A stretch of 64,000 bases of DNA from Bacteroidota bacterium (GTDB lineage: Bacteria; Bacteroidota; Bacteroidia; AKYH767-A; OLB10), in contig CP064983.1 in NCBI GenBank assembly GCA_016699635.1, positions 2,356,001-2,420,000 of the forward strand. Direction: 5' to 3'. Shown here piece by piece: positions 26,808 through 38,402 of the stretch. Both the position numbers and the translations under genes were made by a program. How positions within the stretch are numbered: the stretch's first letter is position 1; each line of letters starts with the position of its first letter. The notes under the pieces were generated by a model that had not been told where the DNA came from, ran no database searches, and saw only the letters and a list, made by a program, of their open reading frames with translations.

Positions 26808-29800
26808 ATGATTAAATAAAATATCATACTTCTAGGACAAAGCACGCAAGCGCAATTAACTGTAACATCAGGAAATCCTGCAGCAGCTATTGTTGATACT
26901 CTTGTAGGAACAGGTGTTTCAGTAGCAAATGTTACCTATACCGGTAATGCAAATTCTAAAGGTACTTTCAGGTGTACAGGTGGATGTAATTTAGGAATTA
27001 CAAGAGGCGTGTTTCTCTCAACCGGAAATACGGGTCAAATGCCTACATCACCACCATCAGATTTTCATAGTAGTGATATGAGTGGTTCAGGTGATGCACA
27101 ATTAAATTTAATTGTATCGCCCAACCTGACACAGGATGCTGCTGTGCTTGAATTTGATTTTACTCCTGCAGCAGACAGTGTAGGATTTAAGTTTGTTTTT
27201 GCTTCTGAGGAGTATAACGACTATGTGAACACAGCATATAATGATGTTTTTGCTTTCTATATTTCAGGACCGGGCATACCAGGTAGTCCTAAAAACTTAG
27301 CCTTGATTCCGGGTACTTCAATTCCTGTTTCAATAAATAATGTAAATAATGGCAATAGTGCCGGAGCAGCTACCGGGCCATGTAATCATTGTGCAAACTT
27401 TGTAGATAATGTTCCAAATGGAGGTACTGCCAACTTTTTTGATGGTTTCACAACTGTAATATCAGCAGGAATAAAAGTAATGCCATGTCAGACCTATCAC
27501 ATGAAATTTGCAATTGCAGATGTAAATGATGGTGTTTTTGATTCTGGAGTCTTTTTAGAAGCAAAAAGTTTTTCAAGTATTGGCAATGTAGGAATTGCAG
27601 CTAATGGAGTTCAAATCATACAAAACCTCGATACAGTTTATGCCTGCGATGGCGATTCTGTTGTGTTGACTGCATCTCCAGCCGGCAGTTATAATTGGAA
27701 CAATGGTCAAACTACACAAACTATTGTTGTTACACAGGCTAATATTACACCATCAGGTGTTTATCAATATGCAGTATTAAATAGTTCGCCTGCATGTTTT
27801 GCATCTAGTAAACAGGTAAAAGTAATTTTTGTAACACCAACAGCCACCATCACACCATTAGGTTCTACTGCATTATGTCCCGGAGGTTCAGTTGTTTTAC
27901 AAGCTAATCCCGGAAGTAGTTACTTGTGGAGTAATGGGGCAACTTCAGATTCTATTGTAGTATCAGCAGCCGGAACATATACTGTCACCGTCACTCAGTT
28001 TGGTAATTGCTATGCTGTTTCAACACCTGTTGTAGTTACACAGTCAGCACCTGTTGCTGCTATTAATGGAGTGTTAACTATTTGCTCCGGAAGTAATACC
28101 ACACTTACAGCAACAGCTGGTGCTTCTTATCTATGGTCAACCGGTGCAACTACACAATCTGTTTCTGTTGGTACAAGTAATACATATACTGTTACTGTAA
28201 CCTATTCAGGTGGATGTACTGCAACTGCATCTGTTAATGTTACTGCCAACACAAATCCTGTTCCATCCATCACAGGCAACAACAGTATTTGTCAGGGGCA
28301 AAGCAGTACAATCAATGCCGGAAGTTATGCAGGATATTTATGGTCAACAGGTGCAACTGCAGCAACAATTAATGTAAACACTGCAGGAAATTATTCTGTA
28401 ACAGTTACTGATGCCAATGGTTGCACAGGAACTGCGTCATTTAATCTTACAGTTAATGCCAACCCAACACCAACTATCACCGGTGTGACTTCATTTTGTG
28501 CAGGAGGAAATTCAACACTCAATGCAGGCGGGGGATACACCAACTATTTGTGGAGTGGAGGAGCAACTACACAAACTATCAATGTCACCGCTGGTGGCAA
28601 CTACGCAGTAACCGTTGCAAATGCAGCGGGATGTACTGCAACAACAAATAAAGTTATTACTGTTAATGCATTACCTGTGCCATCTGTAACAGGTACATTA
28701 TCATTCTGTGCAGGTAAGAACACTACACTTACAGTACCCGGAAGTTATACTACATATCAATGGTCAAATGGAGCAACAACATCTAATATTACAGTCAGCA
28801 CAGCTTCAACTTTTACAGTAACAGTAACCGATGCCAATGGTTGTACAGGAAGTAAATCTGCAACAACAACTATCAACACAAACCCTGTTCCATCCATCAT
28901 AGGTAACAGTAGTATTTGTCAGGGGCAAAGCAGTACAATCAATGCAGGTAGCTATGCAGGATATTCATGGTCAACAGGTGCAACTGCAGCAACAATTAAT
29001 GTAAACACTGCAGGAAATTATTCTGTAACAGTTACTGATGCCAATGGTTGTACGGGAACTGCGTCATTTAATCTTACAGTTAATGCCAACCCAACACCAA
29101 CTATCACCGGTGTGACTTCATTTTGTGCAGGAGAAAATTCAACACTCAATGCAGGCGGGGGATACACCAACTATTTGTGGAGTGGAGGAGCAACTACACA
29201 AACTATCAATGTCACCGCTGGTGGCAACTACGCAGTAACCGTTACAAATGCATCAGGATGTACTGCAACAACAAATAAAGTTATTACTGTTAATGCATTA
29301 CCGGTGCCATCTGTAACAGGTACTTTAGCATTCTGTTCAGGTAAAAACACTACACTTACAGTACCCGGAAGTTATGCTTCTTATCAGTGGTCAAATGGAG
29401 CAACTACATCCAATATTACAGTCAACACAGCTTCAACTTTTACAGTAACAGTAACCGATGCCAATGGTTGTACAGGAAGTAAATCTGCAACAACAACTAT
29501 CAACACAAACCCTGTTCCATCAATCACGGGTAACAGCAGTATTTGTCAGGGGCAAAGCAGTACAATCAATGCAGGAAGTTATGCAGGATATTCATGGTCA
29601 ACAGGAGCAGCAACGGCAACAATTAATGTAAACACTGCGGGAAATTATTCAGTAACAGTTACTGATGCCAATGGCTGCACAGGAACAGCGTCATTTAATC
29701 TTGCAGTTAATGCTATTCCAACGCCAACCATAACCGGTGTGACTTCATTTTGTGCAGGAGGTAACTCAACACTCAATGCAGGCGGTGGATACACAAATTA

Positions 29801-31997
29801 TTTGTGGAATGGTGGAGCAACTACACAAACTATCAATGTCACCGCTGGTGGCAACTACGCAGTAACCGTTACAAATGCAGCGGGATGTACTGCAACAACA
29901 AATAAAGTTATTACTGTTAATGCATTACCTGTGCCGGCCATAAGTGGTCCGGCTGGTATTTGCCCCGGTGCTAGTGCCAATCTTTTTGCAGGAAGTTATG
30001 CTTCTTATCTATGGTCAAATGGAAATACAACGCCATCAATTACTACTAATGTTTCCGGAAACTACACTGTAACAGTTACAGATGCGAACGGATGTGTAGG
30101 CTCATCCAATTATAACCTACTTGCTTTCCAAAATCCTATTCCTGTTATCAGTGGAACAGCAGCAATTTGCCAGAATCAAAATTCAGTATTAGATGCAGGT
30201 AGTTTTGCCTCATGGCAATGGTCAACAGGTGCTGTATCACAAACTATATCAGTAACTCAGTCAGGAACTTATTCTGTTACGGTAACCAATACAGATGGTT
30301 GTGTTGCATCAACTTCGTTTAATGTCGTTGTGAATCCACTTCCTGTTCCTATAATTTCAGGTACTTCTGCATTTTGTTCAGGTAATTCCTCAGTGCTGAC
30401 TACTGGCGGAGGTAGTTTTACTTCGTATCAATGGAATACTTCTGCAACATCTAATGCAATAACAGTAACAGCTCAAGGAAATTATGTTGTGACCGTTACT
30501 GATGCTAATGGATGTACAGCTTCAACAAATCAGGCAGTTACAGTGTGGAATCTTCCAACGCCCGTAATCACCGGAAATAATTCAATCTGCAGTGGCACAC
30601 AAACTACTTTATCAGCTGGAAATTATTCTGCATATCAATGGTCAACAGGAGCAACTACAGATTCAATTGCTGTTTCAAATGGTGCAAACTATATTGTAAC
30701 AGTAACAGATGTTAATGGATGTTCAGGAACATCAGCACCATTTGCATTGACGATAAATCAATTACCTACTGCAATAATTTCAGGTTCAACAGCCATTTGT
30801 ATTGGTCAATCTACATCTTTACAGATACAGTTTACCGGAACTGCACCTTATCGTTTTCGTTATAGTGATGGCTCGCGTGTCTCAGCAATTTTAAATACTA
30901 AAAATTCAGCAGCACAAATTTTAGTGACTCCCGGTACTACAACAGATTATACGCTTACACAAATAAATGATGCAAATTGTACAGGTAATGTTTCAGGAGT
31001 TGCAAGAGTAGTAGTTAATCCTTTACCACAACCTGTGATTTCAGGTTCTGCAGGTGAGTGCGATGGCATAACTGCCACACTTACTACAGGAAATTTTGCA
31101 GCATATTTATGGTCAACAGGAGCAACTTCGCAATCTATAGCAGTTAATTCTTCCGGAAGCTACGTATGTACAGTAACTTCCACAGCAGGATGTAAAGCTT
31201 CTGCAATTCATAATTTTGAGGCTTATCCAGTACCTGTAGTTTCTTTTACAAACGACAGCAGCCTGACTTGTGAACTGCCAATTATTAATTTCACCAACAC
31301 TTCGCAATATCAGTTAGGATCAGTTTTTGAATGGAATATTGATAATACAATTTATAATTCTCTGAATGCTACACATCAGTTTTCAGGTTCAGGAAGTTAT
31401 ACCGTATCATTAACCATAACCTCGCCAAAGAATTGTGTAGGCGAAGCTATCAGAAATGTAAACATCACAGTATTTCCTTTGCCGCAAGCATCATTTACAA
31501 TAGCACCCGATCAGGCACCATTATTTAATTCCGAAGTAGCATTTGGAGATGCCTCTGCAAATGCTGTTAGCTGGTCATGGGATTTTGGTGATGGCGATAC
31601 ATCTACCTTGCAAAATGTAAGTCACTTTTATGCTGATCCGGGAAAGTATAATGCAAAACTTTATGTCACCAATGTTGCTGGTTGTATAGATTCATTAGCA
31701 CGTGAAATTTTCATCACCCCATTTTATATTCCAAATGCGTTTACACCCAATGGTGATGGACGCAACGAAACGTTTTTTGATCCGGGTTATGCTACCAATG
31801 TACAAAGCCTGACAATGAATATCTATAACCGTTGGGGGCAGTTGGTTTATACCACAGATAATTTAAGTAAAACCTGGGATGGCATTGATTCAAAAGGAAA
31901 TCTTTCCCCTCAAGGTGTTTATGTGTATGCACTTAAAGTAACAACTTACAGTGGTAAACACTACGATTATACAGGAAGTGTTTCGTTGATCCGTTAA
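26808..31997 (+). CDS. Giant secreted adhesin-like protein with T9SS type B sorting domain
   Basis: About 1,730 residues. A signal-peptide-like start (MIK...IILLGQSTQA) at 26808 contains an in-frame TAA at 26817, probably an error, so the true start is uncertain; the frame is open from 26820. A choice-of-anchor L domain follows (about 26860-27590: LEFDFTPAADSVGFKFVFASEEYNDY, NVFAFYISGPG-like, FAIADVNDGVFDSGVFLEA). Then come about 17 Ig/PKD-like modules of about 70 residues, each with ICxG, YxWSTGAT and YTVTVTDANGC. A PKD domain (WDFGDGDTS) and a gliding-motility C-terminal domain (YIPNAFTPNGDGRNE, NRWGQLVY, TYSGKHYDYTGSVSLIR) close the protein. Likely cell-surface or released by type IX secretion. 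It lies 8 bp after polA. Confidence 0.9.
28254..29937 (+). repeat. Tandem 627-bp coding repeat (two full units plus two-thirds)
   Basis: Units start at 28254, 28881 and 29508, exactly 627 bp (209 codons) apart. Each full unit holds three Ig-like modules (starts NPVPSI, NPTPTI, LPVPSV). The third copy has only the first two modules and then diverges. Differences are few and scattered, which points to recent in-frame duplication. Confidence 0.9.
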
Positions 31998-32081
31998 ATT
32001 TTACCTGCGCCCATCAGAAGACATAACTAAATTGTTGTGTTTAACCAATTGATACCTCTGTTAAGAGTTTTATATTTATTT

Positions 32082-33099
32082 ATGAAGCAGATTTTAATAT
32101 TATTTGTGTTGATTGTAACAGTAGCAGTTTTTACTTCTTGCAGTGGGCAATCAAATGAAGGGGCATTAAATCCTAAATCAAGTAGTGCATTACTACAAGA
32201 TAAAGCAGGAAACTTTTGGTTTGTTTCAGAAAAGGAAGGCGTTTTTCGTTATGATGGTAAATCTTTTATAAACTATACCGAAAAAGATGGAATGAGTAGC
32301 AATTTTGTGTATTGTATTTTAGAAGATAATGAAGGAATACTTTGGTTTGGCACAGCAGACGGAATTTCTTGTTTCGATGGGAAAAAGTTCTTTAATATAC
32401 CTATAACAACTATTACTAATAGTAATTCATACCGTAAAACCACAACAAACAACTTTGGTGTACCATTTCCGCAGAGCAATTTTGTACAAGGATTTTTACT
32501 CGATAAAACAGGAACACTTTGGATTGGAACCGGAAATGGAGTGTATCGTTACAATGGCAAAACATACACTCAATTTGCCAATAATGATGGTATTGTAAAC
32601 AATACCGGTTTTCAAATTAATGGTATTGAAACTTTCTTGCAAGACAAAAACGGTAATGTTTGGTTTGGTGGTCGCGGCAGTGAAGGGCTTTTTCGTTTTG
32701 ATGGCAAAATAGTAAGTCATTTCAAACTAGACGACAAAATGTGGGTCAGACCACTTTTAGAAGACAGTAAAGGAAATCTTTGGTTTGGCTCTCCTCGTCA
32801 TAACATGATATACTGCTATGAAGGAAAAGAATTTCTTCCATTTGGCAAGAACGAAATTAAAGATTGGGTTTTATATGACAGAAGATAGAGAAGGAAACCT
32901 TTGGTTTAGTAATGGTTTGAAGGGAGGTGTGACTTTCTATGACGGGAAAACAAATAAAAACCTTACTAAAAATGACGGTTTGTGTTATGAAACCGTTTGG
33001 TGCATTGCATCAGACAAGGACGGTAATGTTTGGTTTATAAATAGGGATGAAAGTTTATGTCGTTATGACGGAAAATCATTTATGAGTTTATCAAAGTAA
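32082..33099 (+). CDS. Lipoprotein with two-component-regulator-type propeller repeats (frame broken)
   Basis: Lipoprotein (signal MKQILILFVLIVTVAVFTSC, lipobox Cys residue 20) made of repeated blades of the form GNxWFGTxxGVxRYDGKxF, for example LEDNEGILWFGTADGISCFDG, DKTGTLWIGTGNGVYRYNG and DSKGNLWFGSPRHN. These are the reg_prop repeats that form the sensor propeller of hybrid two-component systems, but no kinase follows, so it is a free-standing propeller. An extra T near 32870 breaks the frame; repair joins KDWVYMTEDREGNLWF. About 339 residues. An upstream in-frame start at 32037 lacks a sensible signal peptide. Confidence 0.85.
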
Positions 33100-33167
33100 C
33101 AATTGGAGGCAGGTACATTTAAGTAAAGATGGAGAACAAACACTTCAGTTTAATGTCTATGCAATGT

Positions 33168-33193
33168 ACAAGCCCGATTACTGTCGGGCTTGT
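33168..33193 (+). terminator. Hairpin terminator candidate
   Basis: ACAAGCCCGA pairs perfectly with TCGGGCTTGT around a 6-nt loop, between convergent genes. The stem is strong, but the T run after it is poor on both strands. Confidence 0.55.
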
Positions 33194-33240
33194 GCATTGA
33201 TGTAAAATTACAATACTTCGTCAATAGGCAAACCGTTGAT

Positions 33241-33948
33241 TTACCCAAAAACACTTTTAAGAATATCGTTGATTCGTGCAGCAGGATCTTTTCTGATTTT
33301 CAGCTCTTCTGCAGCAATGAGTTTAAAAAGACCTTCAATAGCTTTATCAGTAACGTATTGATTCAGGTCTGGATTTACTTTTTTTACAAATGGCACTTTA
33401 TTGTAAGTTGACATCAATGGATTCCAGTACTGCGTTATCTTTACTTTGTTAAGCGAATTTTGGACTATTGGCTTGAAGGCTGCTATCAGCGCTGCATTTG
33501 AAGTGGTTTTTAAAAATTGTGTTGCTGCATCATTACCACCTCTTAATATGGTAAGTCCATCATTAATAGTTATATGCTGAATAGAATTGATGAAAATTGG
33601 TGCTGCCGATTTTGCTGCATCTTCTGCTGCACGGTTTAATGTTTTAACAAATTTGTCAACTTCTTTATCCATGCCCATGCTGCGTAAAGTGCTTTCTGCA
33701 TCGCGTATTTCACGAGGGAAAGGTATTTTTATCATCGGGTTCTTATAAAAGCCATCAAGCTTTGATGCTGAAGCAGTAGAGTTGTTTGTGCCTACTTTAA
33801 GTGCTTCTCTGAGGCCACTGATGATGTCGTTGTTAGCCAAACCTTCACCTTGATTTGAAGGGGTAGTATTTGTAGCTTTGAAAATCTTTTTCTGTGCATA
33901 AGCTTGCTGTCCTAATAACACAAGCGCAATTAAAAGAAACCGTTTCAT
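33241..33948 (-). CDS. DUF4197 domain protein
   Basis: 235 residues with a signal peptide ending in YAQ (residue 18). The mature part matches DUF4197: NDIISGLREALKVGTNNSTASASKLDGF, NPMIKIPFPREIRDAESTLRSMG, FIKTLNRAAEDAA-like FVKTLNRAAEDAAKSAAPIF, DGLTILRGGNDAATQFLK, and the ending VTDKAIEGLFKLIAAEELKIRKDPAAR. The function of the family is unknown. Location is periplasmic by the signal peptide. Complete, single gene. Confidence 0.9.
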   Translation of the reverse strand: MKRFLLIALVLLGQQAYAQKKIFKATNTTPSNQGEGLANNDIISGLREALKVGTNNSTASASKLDGFYKNPMIKIPFPREIRDAESTLRSMGMDKEVDKFVKTLNRAAEDAAKSAAPIFINSIQHITINDGLTILRGGNDAATQFLKTTSNAALIAAFKPIVQNSLNKVKITQYWNPLMSTYNKVPFVKKVNPDLNQYVTDKAIEGLFKLIAAEELKIRKDPAARINDILKSVFG

Positions 33949-34078
33949 AATCTATTTTTTTAGAATTTTGTTTTTCAATTCAAACATATTGCCATTATAT
34001 GTCTGCAATCAATATTGTTTGTTTACTTAATCTGAAATTAATGCAGCTAAAATACTTAATTAATTTAAAGTTCACTTT

Positions 34079-35323
34079 ATGATGACAAATGTAGAGCTAA
34101 TAAATATTGGTGACGAACTACTCATTGGACAGATTGTAAATACCAATGCAACATGGATTGGACAGCAACTAAGCCTTTCCGGTTATTGGCTGAAACAAAT
34201 TACCACCATTGGTGATAATGAGCAGGAAATTGTTGATGCATTAAATGCTGCAATGAGTCGTGCACAAATTATTCTCATTACAGGTGGACTAGGGCCAACA
34301 AAAGATGATTTAACAAAGGATGTGTTATGTAAATATTTTAATACACAACTAGTGTTTAACGAACAGGCATATAGTGATATTGAAAATATTTTTCATGCAA
34401 GAGGTAAGGCAGTTACAGAAACAAACAAACGGCAGGCCGAATTGCCTGCTGCATGTATTCCAATTTACAATAAGAAAGGAACTGCTCCGGGAATGTGGTT
34501 CAATCATGGCGAGCAGGTTTTTGTGAGCATGCCGGGTGTGCCATTCGAGATGCAGGCAATGATGCAGAATGATGTACTTCCTAAATTAAGGCAGCTATAT
34601 GAGTCAATGCCTTTAGTACATAAAACAATTCTTACGCAAGGTATAGGAGAGAGCGATTTGTCAGATAGGATTGCAGCATGGGAAAACGACTTGCCTGCTC
34701 ATTTAAAATTAGCCTATCTGCCTGCTGCAGGAATGGTTCGTTTACGACTTACAGGTAAAGGTGTTGAACACATGGAGCAAGACATGAACCTGAGGATTGA
34801 TAAACTCAAAGAATTAATTGCGCCTTATATTTTTGGTTATGATGATGACACAATTCAATCTGTTGTAGGAAAACTTTTAACTGAGAAACAAAAAACTCTT
34901 TCAGTTGCAGAAAGTTGTACTGGCGGATTTTTGGCACATCTTATTACTTCAATCCCCGGTAGTTCAACATACTTTATGGGCGGTACAGTGAGTTACAGTA
35001 ATGCAGCAAAAATGAGTCAGTTGCATGTCAGCGAACAATCATTGAAGGAATATGGTGCCGTCAGTGAAGCGGTTGCAATAGAAATGGCAATAGGTGCAAG
35101 AAAAACTTATAATACAGATTTTGCATTGAGTACAACAGGCATTGCAGGGCCTGGTGGAGGAAGTTTGGAAAAACCGATTGGCACTGTATGGATTGGAGTT
35201 GCTACACACGATGCTTGTTTTGCTAAAAAGTTTATGTTGGGTACAAACCGTCTGCGAATCATTCAGGTAGCTGCGGATACTGCATTAAACATGCTCAGAA
35301 AGAAAATAAATGAGCATAATTGA
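34079..35323 (+). CDS. cinA: CinA-family protein (nicotinamide-nucleotide amidohydrolase)
   Basis: 414 residues with both CinA domains. The N-terminal MoCF-like domain shows ELINIGDELLIGQIVNTNATWIG, ITGGLGPTKDDLTKD and NKKGTAPGMWF. The C-terminal PncC domain shows TLSVAESCTGGFLAHLITSIPGSSTYFMGG and TTGIAGPGGGSLEKPIGTVWIG, with the catalytic Ser/Thr region SCTGG. Such proteins deamidate nicotinamide mononucleotide and hydrolyse ADP-ribose compounds in NAD recycling. The tRNA gene follows 57 bp later with its own promoter. Confidence 0.93.
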   Translation: MMTNVELINIGDELLIGQIVNTNATWIGQQLSLSGYWLKQITTIGDNEQEIVDALNAAMSRAQIILITGGLGPTKDDLTKDVLCKYFNTQLVFNEQAYSDIENIFHARGKAVTETNKRQAELPAACIPIYNKKGTAPGMWFNHGEQVFVSMPGVPFEMQAMMQNDVLPKLRQLYESMPLVHKTILTQGIGESDLSDRIAAWENDLPAHLKLAYLPAAGMVRLRLTGKGVEHMEQDMNLRIDKLKELIAPYIFGYDDDTIQSVVGKLLTEKQKTLSVAESCTGGFLAHLITSIPGSSTYFMGGTVSYSNAAKMSQLHVSEQSLKEYGAVSEAVAIEMAIGARKTYNTDFALSTTGIAGPGGGSLEKPIGTVWIGVATHDACFAKKFMLGTNRLRIIQVAADTALNMLRKKINEHN

Positions 35324-35331
35324 GGAATATA

Positions 35332-35362
35332 TTTGCAGATAAGGACAAAGTGATTACTTTTG
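35332..35362 (+). promoter_or_regulatory. Promoter of the initiator tRNA
   Basis: TTTG at 35332-35335 and TACTTTTG at 35355-35362 are separated by 19 bp and lie 18 bp upstream of the tRNA 5' end. This is a clean Bacteroidota -33/-7 pair. Confidence 0.75.
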
Positions 35363-35379
35363 CACCCTCAAAATAACAA

Positions 35380-35454
<75 letters not shown>

Positions 35455-35461
35455 AAAGATT

Positions 35462-35486
35462 AAGCTGCACAGAGTGCAGCTTTTTT
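35462..35486 (+). terminator. Rho-independent terminator after tRNA-fMet
   Basis: AAGCTGCAC and GTGCAGCTT pair around a 3-nt loop, and the stem runs into six T. It starts 8 bp after the tRNA. Confidence 0.9.
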
Positions 35487-35636
35487 ATTTCCTTTTACTT
35501 TATTGATATATAGATTTTCAAAACGCAAGTTCATTCTTCAATCTGAGTTGAAATATTGCCGATTGTGTCTGATTTTTGTGGTATTGATTGAAATCCAAGG
35601 AAAATTTTATTTTTGGAGAAACAAATTAGTATAGGC

Positions 35637-36056
35637 ATGACACATTTAATTAGCATTAAAAATCGAATGGCCATAAAGGAATATACTTTGCTGTTTTTCA
35701 GAATAGGAGTTTCATTGCTGATGCTTTATGGTCACGGCTATCCTAAAGTACAGAAATTATTTAGTGGAACAGAAATTCAATTTGCCGATCCGTTTGGGCT
35801 TGGCATGAAGCTTTCTTTTTATCTGGTAGTTTTTGCTGAACTGATTTGTCCTATATTTATCATACTCGGACTAAAAACACGTATGGCTGCATCTGTATTG
35901 GTTTTTAATCTGCTTGTTGCAGTTTTCGTCATGGCTACTAATGGAGAAGTTCCTGAATTGGCACTCATGTATTTTATCTCTTATGTACTGATTTTAGTTT
36001 TTGGCGGAGGTAAATACTCTATTGATTTTAATCTTAATTCAAAGAAGAAAAGGTGA
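35637..36056 (+). CDS. DoxX family membrane protein
   Basis: About 139 residues with four membrane segments, in order LLFFRIGVSLLMLYGHG, FYLVVFAELICPIFIILG, AASVLVFNLLVAVFVMA and ALMYFISYVLILVFGGG. The pattern of an N-terminal R-I-G-V-S-L-L segment, a GHGYPK loop and GLKTRMAA between helices 2 and 3 is that of DoxX/DoxD-like proteins. Such proteins are often tied to respiratory or redox functions, but no activity can be assigned here. Alternative starts are TTG 35613 and ATG 35667; ATG 35637 is a compromise. Confidence 0.8.
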   Translation: MTHLISIKNRMAIKEYTLLFFRIGVSLLMLYGHGYPKVQKLFSGTEIQFADPFGLGMKLSFYLVVFAELICPIFIILGLKTRMAASVLVFNLLVAVFVMATNGEVPELALMYFISYVLILVFGGGKYSIDFNLNSKKKR

Positions 36057-36107
36057 GCATAGTTGATTTTAATTTATTTTTAAATGTTGAATAAAAATTT
36101 CAAAATC

Positions 36108-37306
36108 ATGAAAAAGATAAGTTTTATTATTTTTTTGGCTTGTGCAATTAGTATGCAATTACAAGCTCAGGTAATTACCAACTTGGTCAATGGAGTAATA
36201 ATGCCAATTTTGCAGTTGAATATTATCAGGATAAAGTTATCACCAGCACCACTTCAGGCATCAAATTTATTGATGTGTCGAACCCATCGAATCCAGTTCC
36301 TACTACAACCTTAGCATCTCCTAATAACTTCCCAATGGCAATTACAGTGGATGGGAGTTATGCGTTTTTTGGCGGAGGTATGACAGGCTATTTTATGATT
36401 GCAGATATTTCATCAATTAATTCACCGGTTCAGGTAGGAATAACTTATGATATTAATGGTACAGCTTATCAGATAGCAGTTAAAGGTAATTATGCTTTTA
36501 TGCCTACAAGTTACGATACTTTATATGCAATTGATATTAGCAATAAAAGTTTACCTATTGTTATTGACAGAATTGGTATGGGAAACTTTTCTTCTGGTGT
36601 TGCTATAAAAGGTAATTATGCATATATTGGAACAGCTGGAGGTTTAAAGGTAGTTGACATTTCAAATCCTTCAAACTTAAATGTGTTGTCAAATATGAAT
36701 GGTGTTTATTCTGAAGTTCTTGCTGATTTGCCAAATAACAGATTATTTGTGGCAAAACCAAATCAGGGTTTCGATGTCGTTGACATTACTAATCCAGCAA
36801 GTCCATCAATTCTTTTTCAGGGTTCAGGTGGAAATTCCGGTGGAGATTTAGTTTATAAGAATGGATTTGTATTTCAAGTAGGATCTGCTGATGTTAGTGC
36901 ATTTCAAATAGGAGTTTCCTCTGCAACATATTTGACTTCGTTTAATAGTACAGTGAGTGGTCAGGTAAATGCAATTTGTGCAAAAGATTCAGTTTTTTAT
37001 TTATCAACAGTTAATAATTTACATGTTCTGAAGCTAAGCTACCTCACAGGCATGGAAGATAATAGTCCATTAGAGACAGCAATTTTTTACCTTAATCCTG
37101 CTGAGGGTGTCATCTCATTGAAATTTACCTCCAGTCCTCCATCCAATATTAAGTTGTATGATATAATGGGAAAATTAGTGAAGCAATTTAATTCTAATTT
37201 TTCAAAAAATTTGCAAATCGGGATAGCTGACTTGAATTCAGGAATTTATTTTGTTTCTTTTGATGAATCTTATCTTGAAAGAAGAATAAAGTTTGTAAAG
37301 AGGTAA
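36108..37306 (+). CDS. LVIVD-repeat secreted protein with type A T9SS sorting domain (frame broken)
   Basis: A signal peptide (MKKISFIIFLACAISMQLQAQ) is followed, after a one-base break near 36190, by NFAVEYYQDKVITSTTSG and repeated LVIVD-type blades: IKFIDVSNPSNPVP, MIADISSINSPVQV, LYAIDISNKSLP, LKVVDISNPSNLNV and FDVVDITNPASPSI. These form a beta-propeller at the cell surface. The C-terminal 75 residues (FYLNPAEGVISLKF...NIKLYDIMGKLVKQF...LNSGIYFVSF...RRIKFVKR) are a Por-type sorting domain for type IX secretion. About 400 residues when repaired. The ligand is unknown. Confidence 0.85.
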
Positions 37307-37360
37307 TGGAAGGTTTTCATCTTAGTTATTTAAAAAGAGAAGTTAATTAAAGGTTACTTA

Positions 37361-38184
37361 TTATACCTTCCCAATCAAAGCCAGGTAAGTAAAAACAAAT
37401 GGAATAGAAATAAATAGTCCATCAAAGCGATCGAGCATACCTCCATGCCCGGGAAGAATGTTTCCTGAGTCTTTGATTTTAAGGCTACGTTTCAGCATAC
37501 TTTCAATCAAATCGCCAAAAGTTCCTGTAATTACAATAAGCAAACCAACAATCAGCCATTCTGATAAAGCAAGCTGTGTAAAAAACAAAGAATTAGTATA
37601 ACCTAAAAGTAATGCAGCAAGACAACCGCCAATACTGCCTTCCCAGGTCTTTTTAGGAGAATGACGCTCGAAAAGTTTATGCTTTCCAAATTTCATTCCC
37701 GAAAGATAGGCTCCGGTGTCACTTGCCCATAGAATTAAGAAATAGCCAATAATAATTCCACTATGATAGCCTGTATTTTCACCGGGTAAAAATGCCATAG
37801 AGTTAAATAGTGCAAGAGGTAATGTCAGATAAGCTACACCCAACAACGTATAAGCTATATTTTCAAATGGTTTTTCAGATTTGAGATATAACTCAAAAAT
37901 GAAAATAAGAAAAGCATAGGAATGTTTATAAACAATAACTGCGCAGATGCCGTCCCCGAAGCTACCAATGCACTGGTCGCATAAAGAATCGCACTTAGTA
38001 CAATGCCTGAAAAAATTCTTGGCGTAAGTTCGTTTCGGATAAACAGTTTGTAAAACTCAATGATGCTTAACAGGTTGATGACCATGAAAAGTATCATGAA
38101 TGTATAAGGGCTGAATTCAATGGCAGCAATCATCACTGCTACAAATACAGCACCCGTAAATGCTCTTGTCCAAAAGTTATTCAA
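37361..38184 (-). CDS. cdsA: Phosphatidate cytidylyltransferase (frame broken)
   Basis: Polytopic membrane enzyme making CDP-diacylglycerol from phosphatidate and CTP, the branch point of phospholipid synthesis. The CdsA signature appears in SMLKRSLKIKDSGNILPGHGGMLDRFDG, preceded by RHSPKKTWEGSIGG and LWASDTGAYLSG. One base is missing near 37890; repair joins FIFELYLKSEKPFENIAYTLLGVAYL. About 275 residues. Its ATG overlaps the stop of the DUF2007 gene by 4 bp, and valS lies just upstream of that, so the three form one minus-strand unit. Confidence 0.94.
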
Positions 38185-38396
38185 AGTTCGTTGTCTTTTA
38201 TAATAAACCGTGCAAGCACTTCCAGTTTATCGAGTACATATATTTCAATATTGCCAATTAATCCCGGATAACTTGAATCATTTTTATTGATTACCATACT
38301 TTCAATATCATGCTCTTCTAACACAGCACGCACAATTTCTACTTTGTGTGGTTGTGTTGTAGTATATACCTTGACCCATTCTGCCGGCTTGTCCAT
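38181..38396 (-). CDS. DUF2007 domain protein
   Basis: 71 residues. WVKVYTTTQPHKVEIVRAVLEEHDIESMVINKNDSSYP and IEIYVLDKLEVLARFIIKD fit the DUF2007 (putative signal-transducing) family, a small ferredoxin-like or ACT-like fold. There is no signal peptide, so it is cytosolic. It lies 6 bp after valS and overlaps cdsA by 4 bp, in the same direction. Function unknown. Confidence 0.85.
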   Translation of the reverse strand: MDKPAEWVKVYTTTQPHKVEIVRAVLEEHDIESMVINKNDSSYPGLIGNIEIYVLDKLEVLARFIIKDNEL

Positions 38397-38402
38397 ATTC
38401 AG

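Noticed and set aside
28254..29937. Regularly spaced repeats considered as a CRISPR array
   Set aside because: The period is 627 bp, the repeats are protein-coding modules in frame, and there are no short repeats with unique spacers or cas genes.
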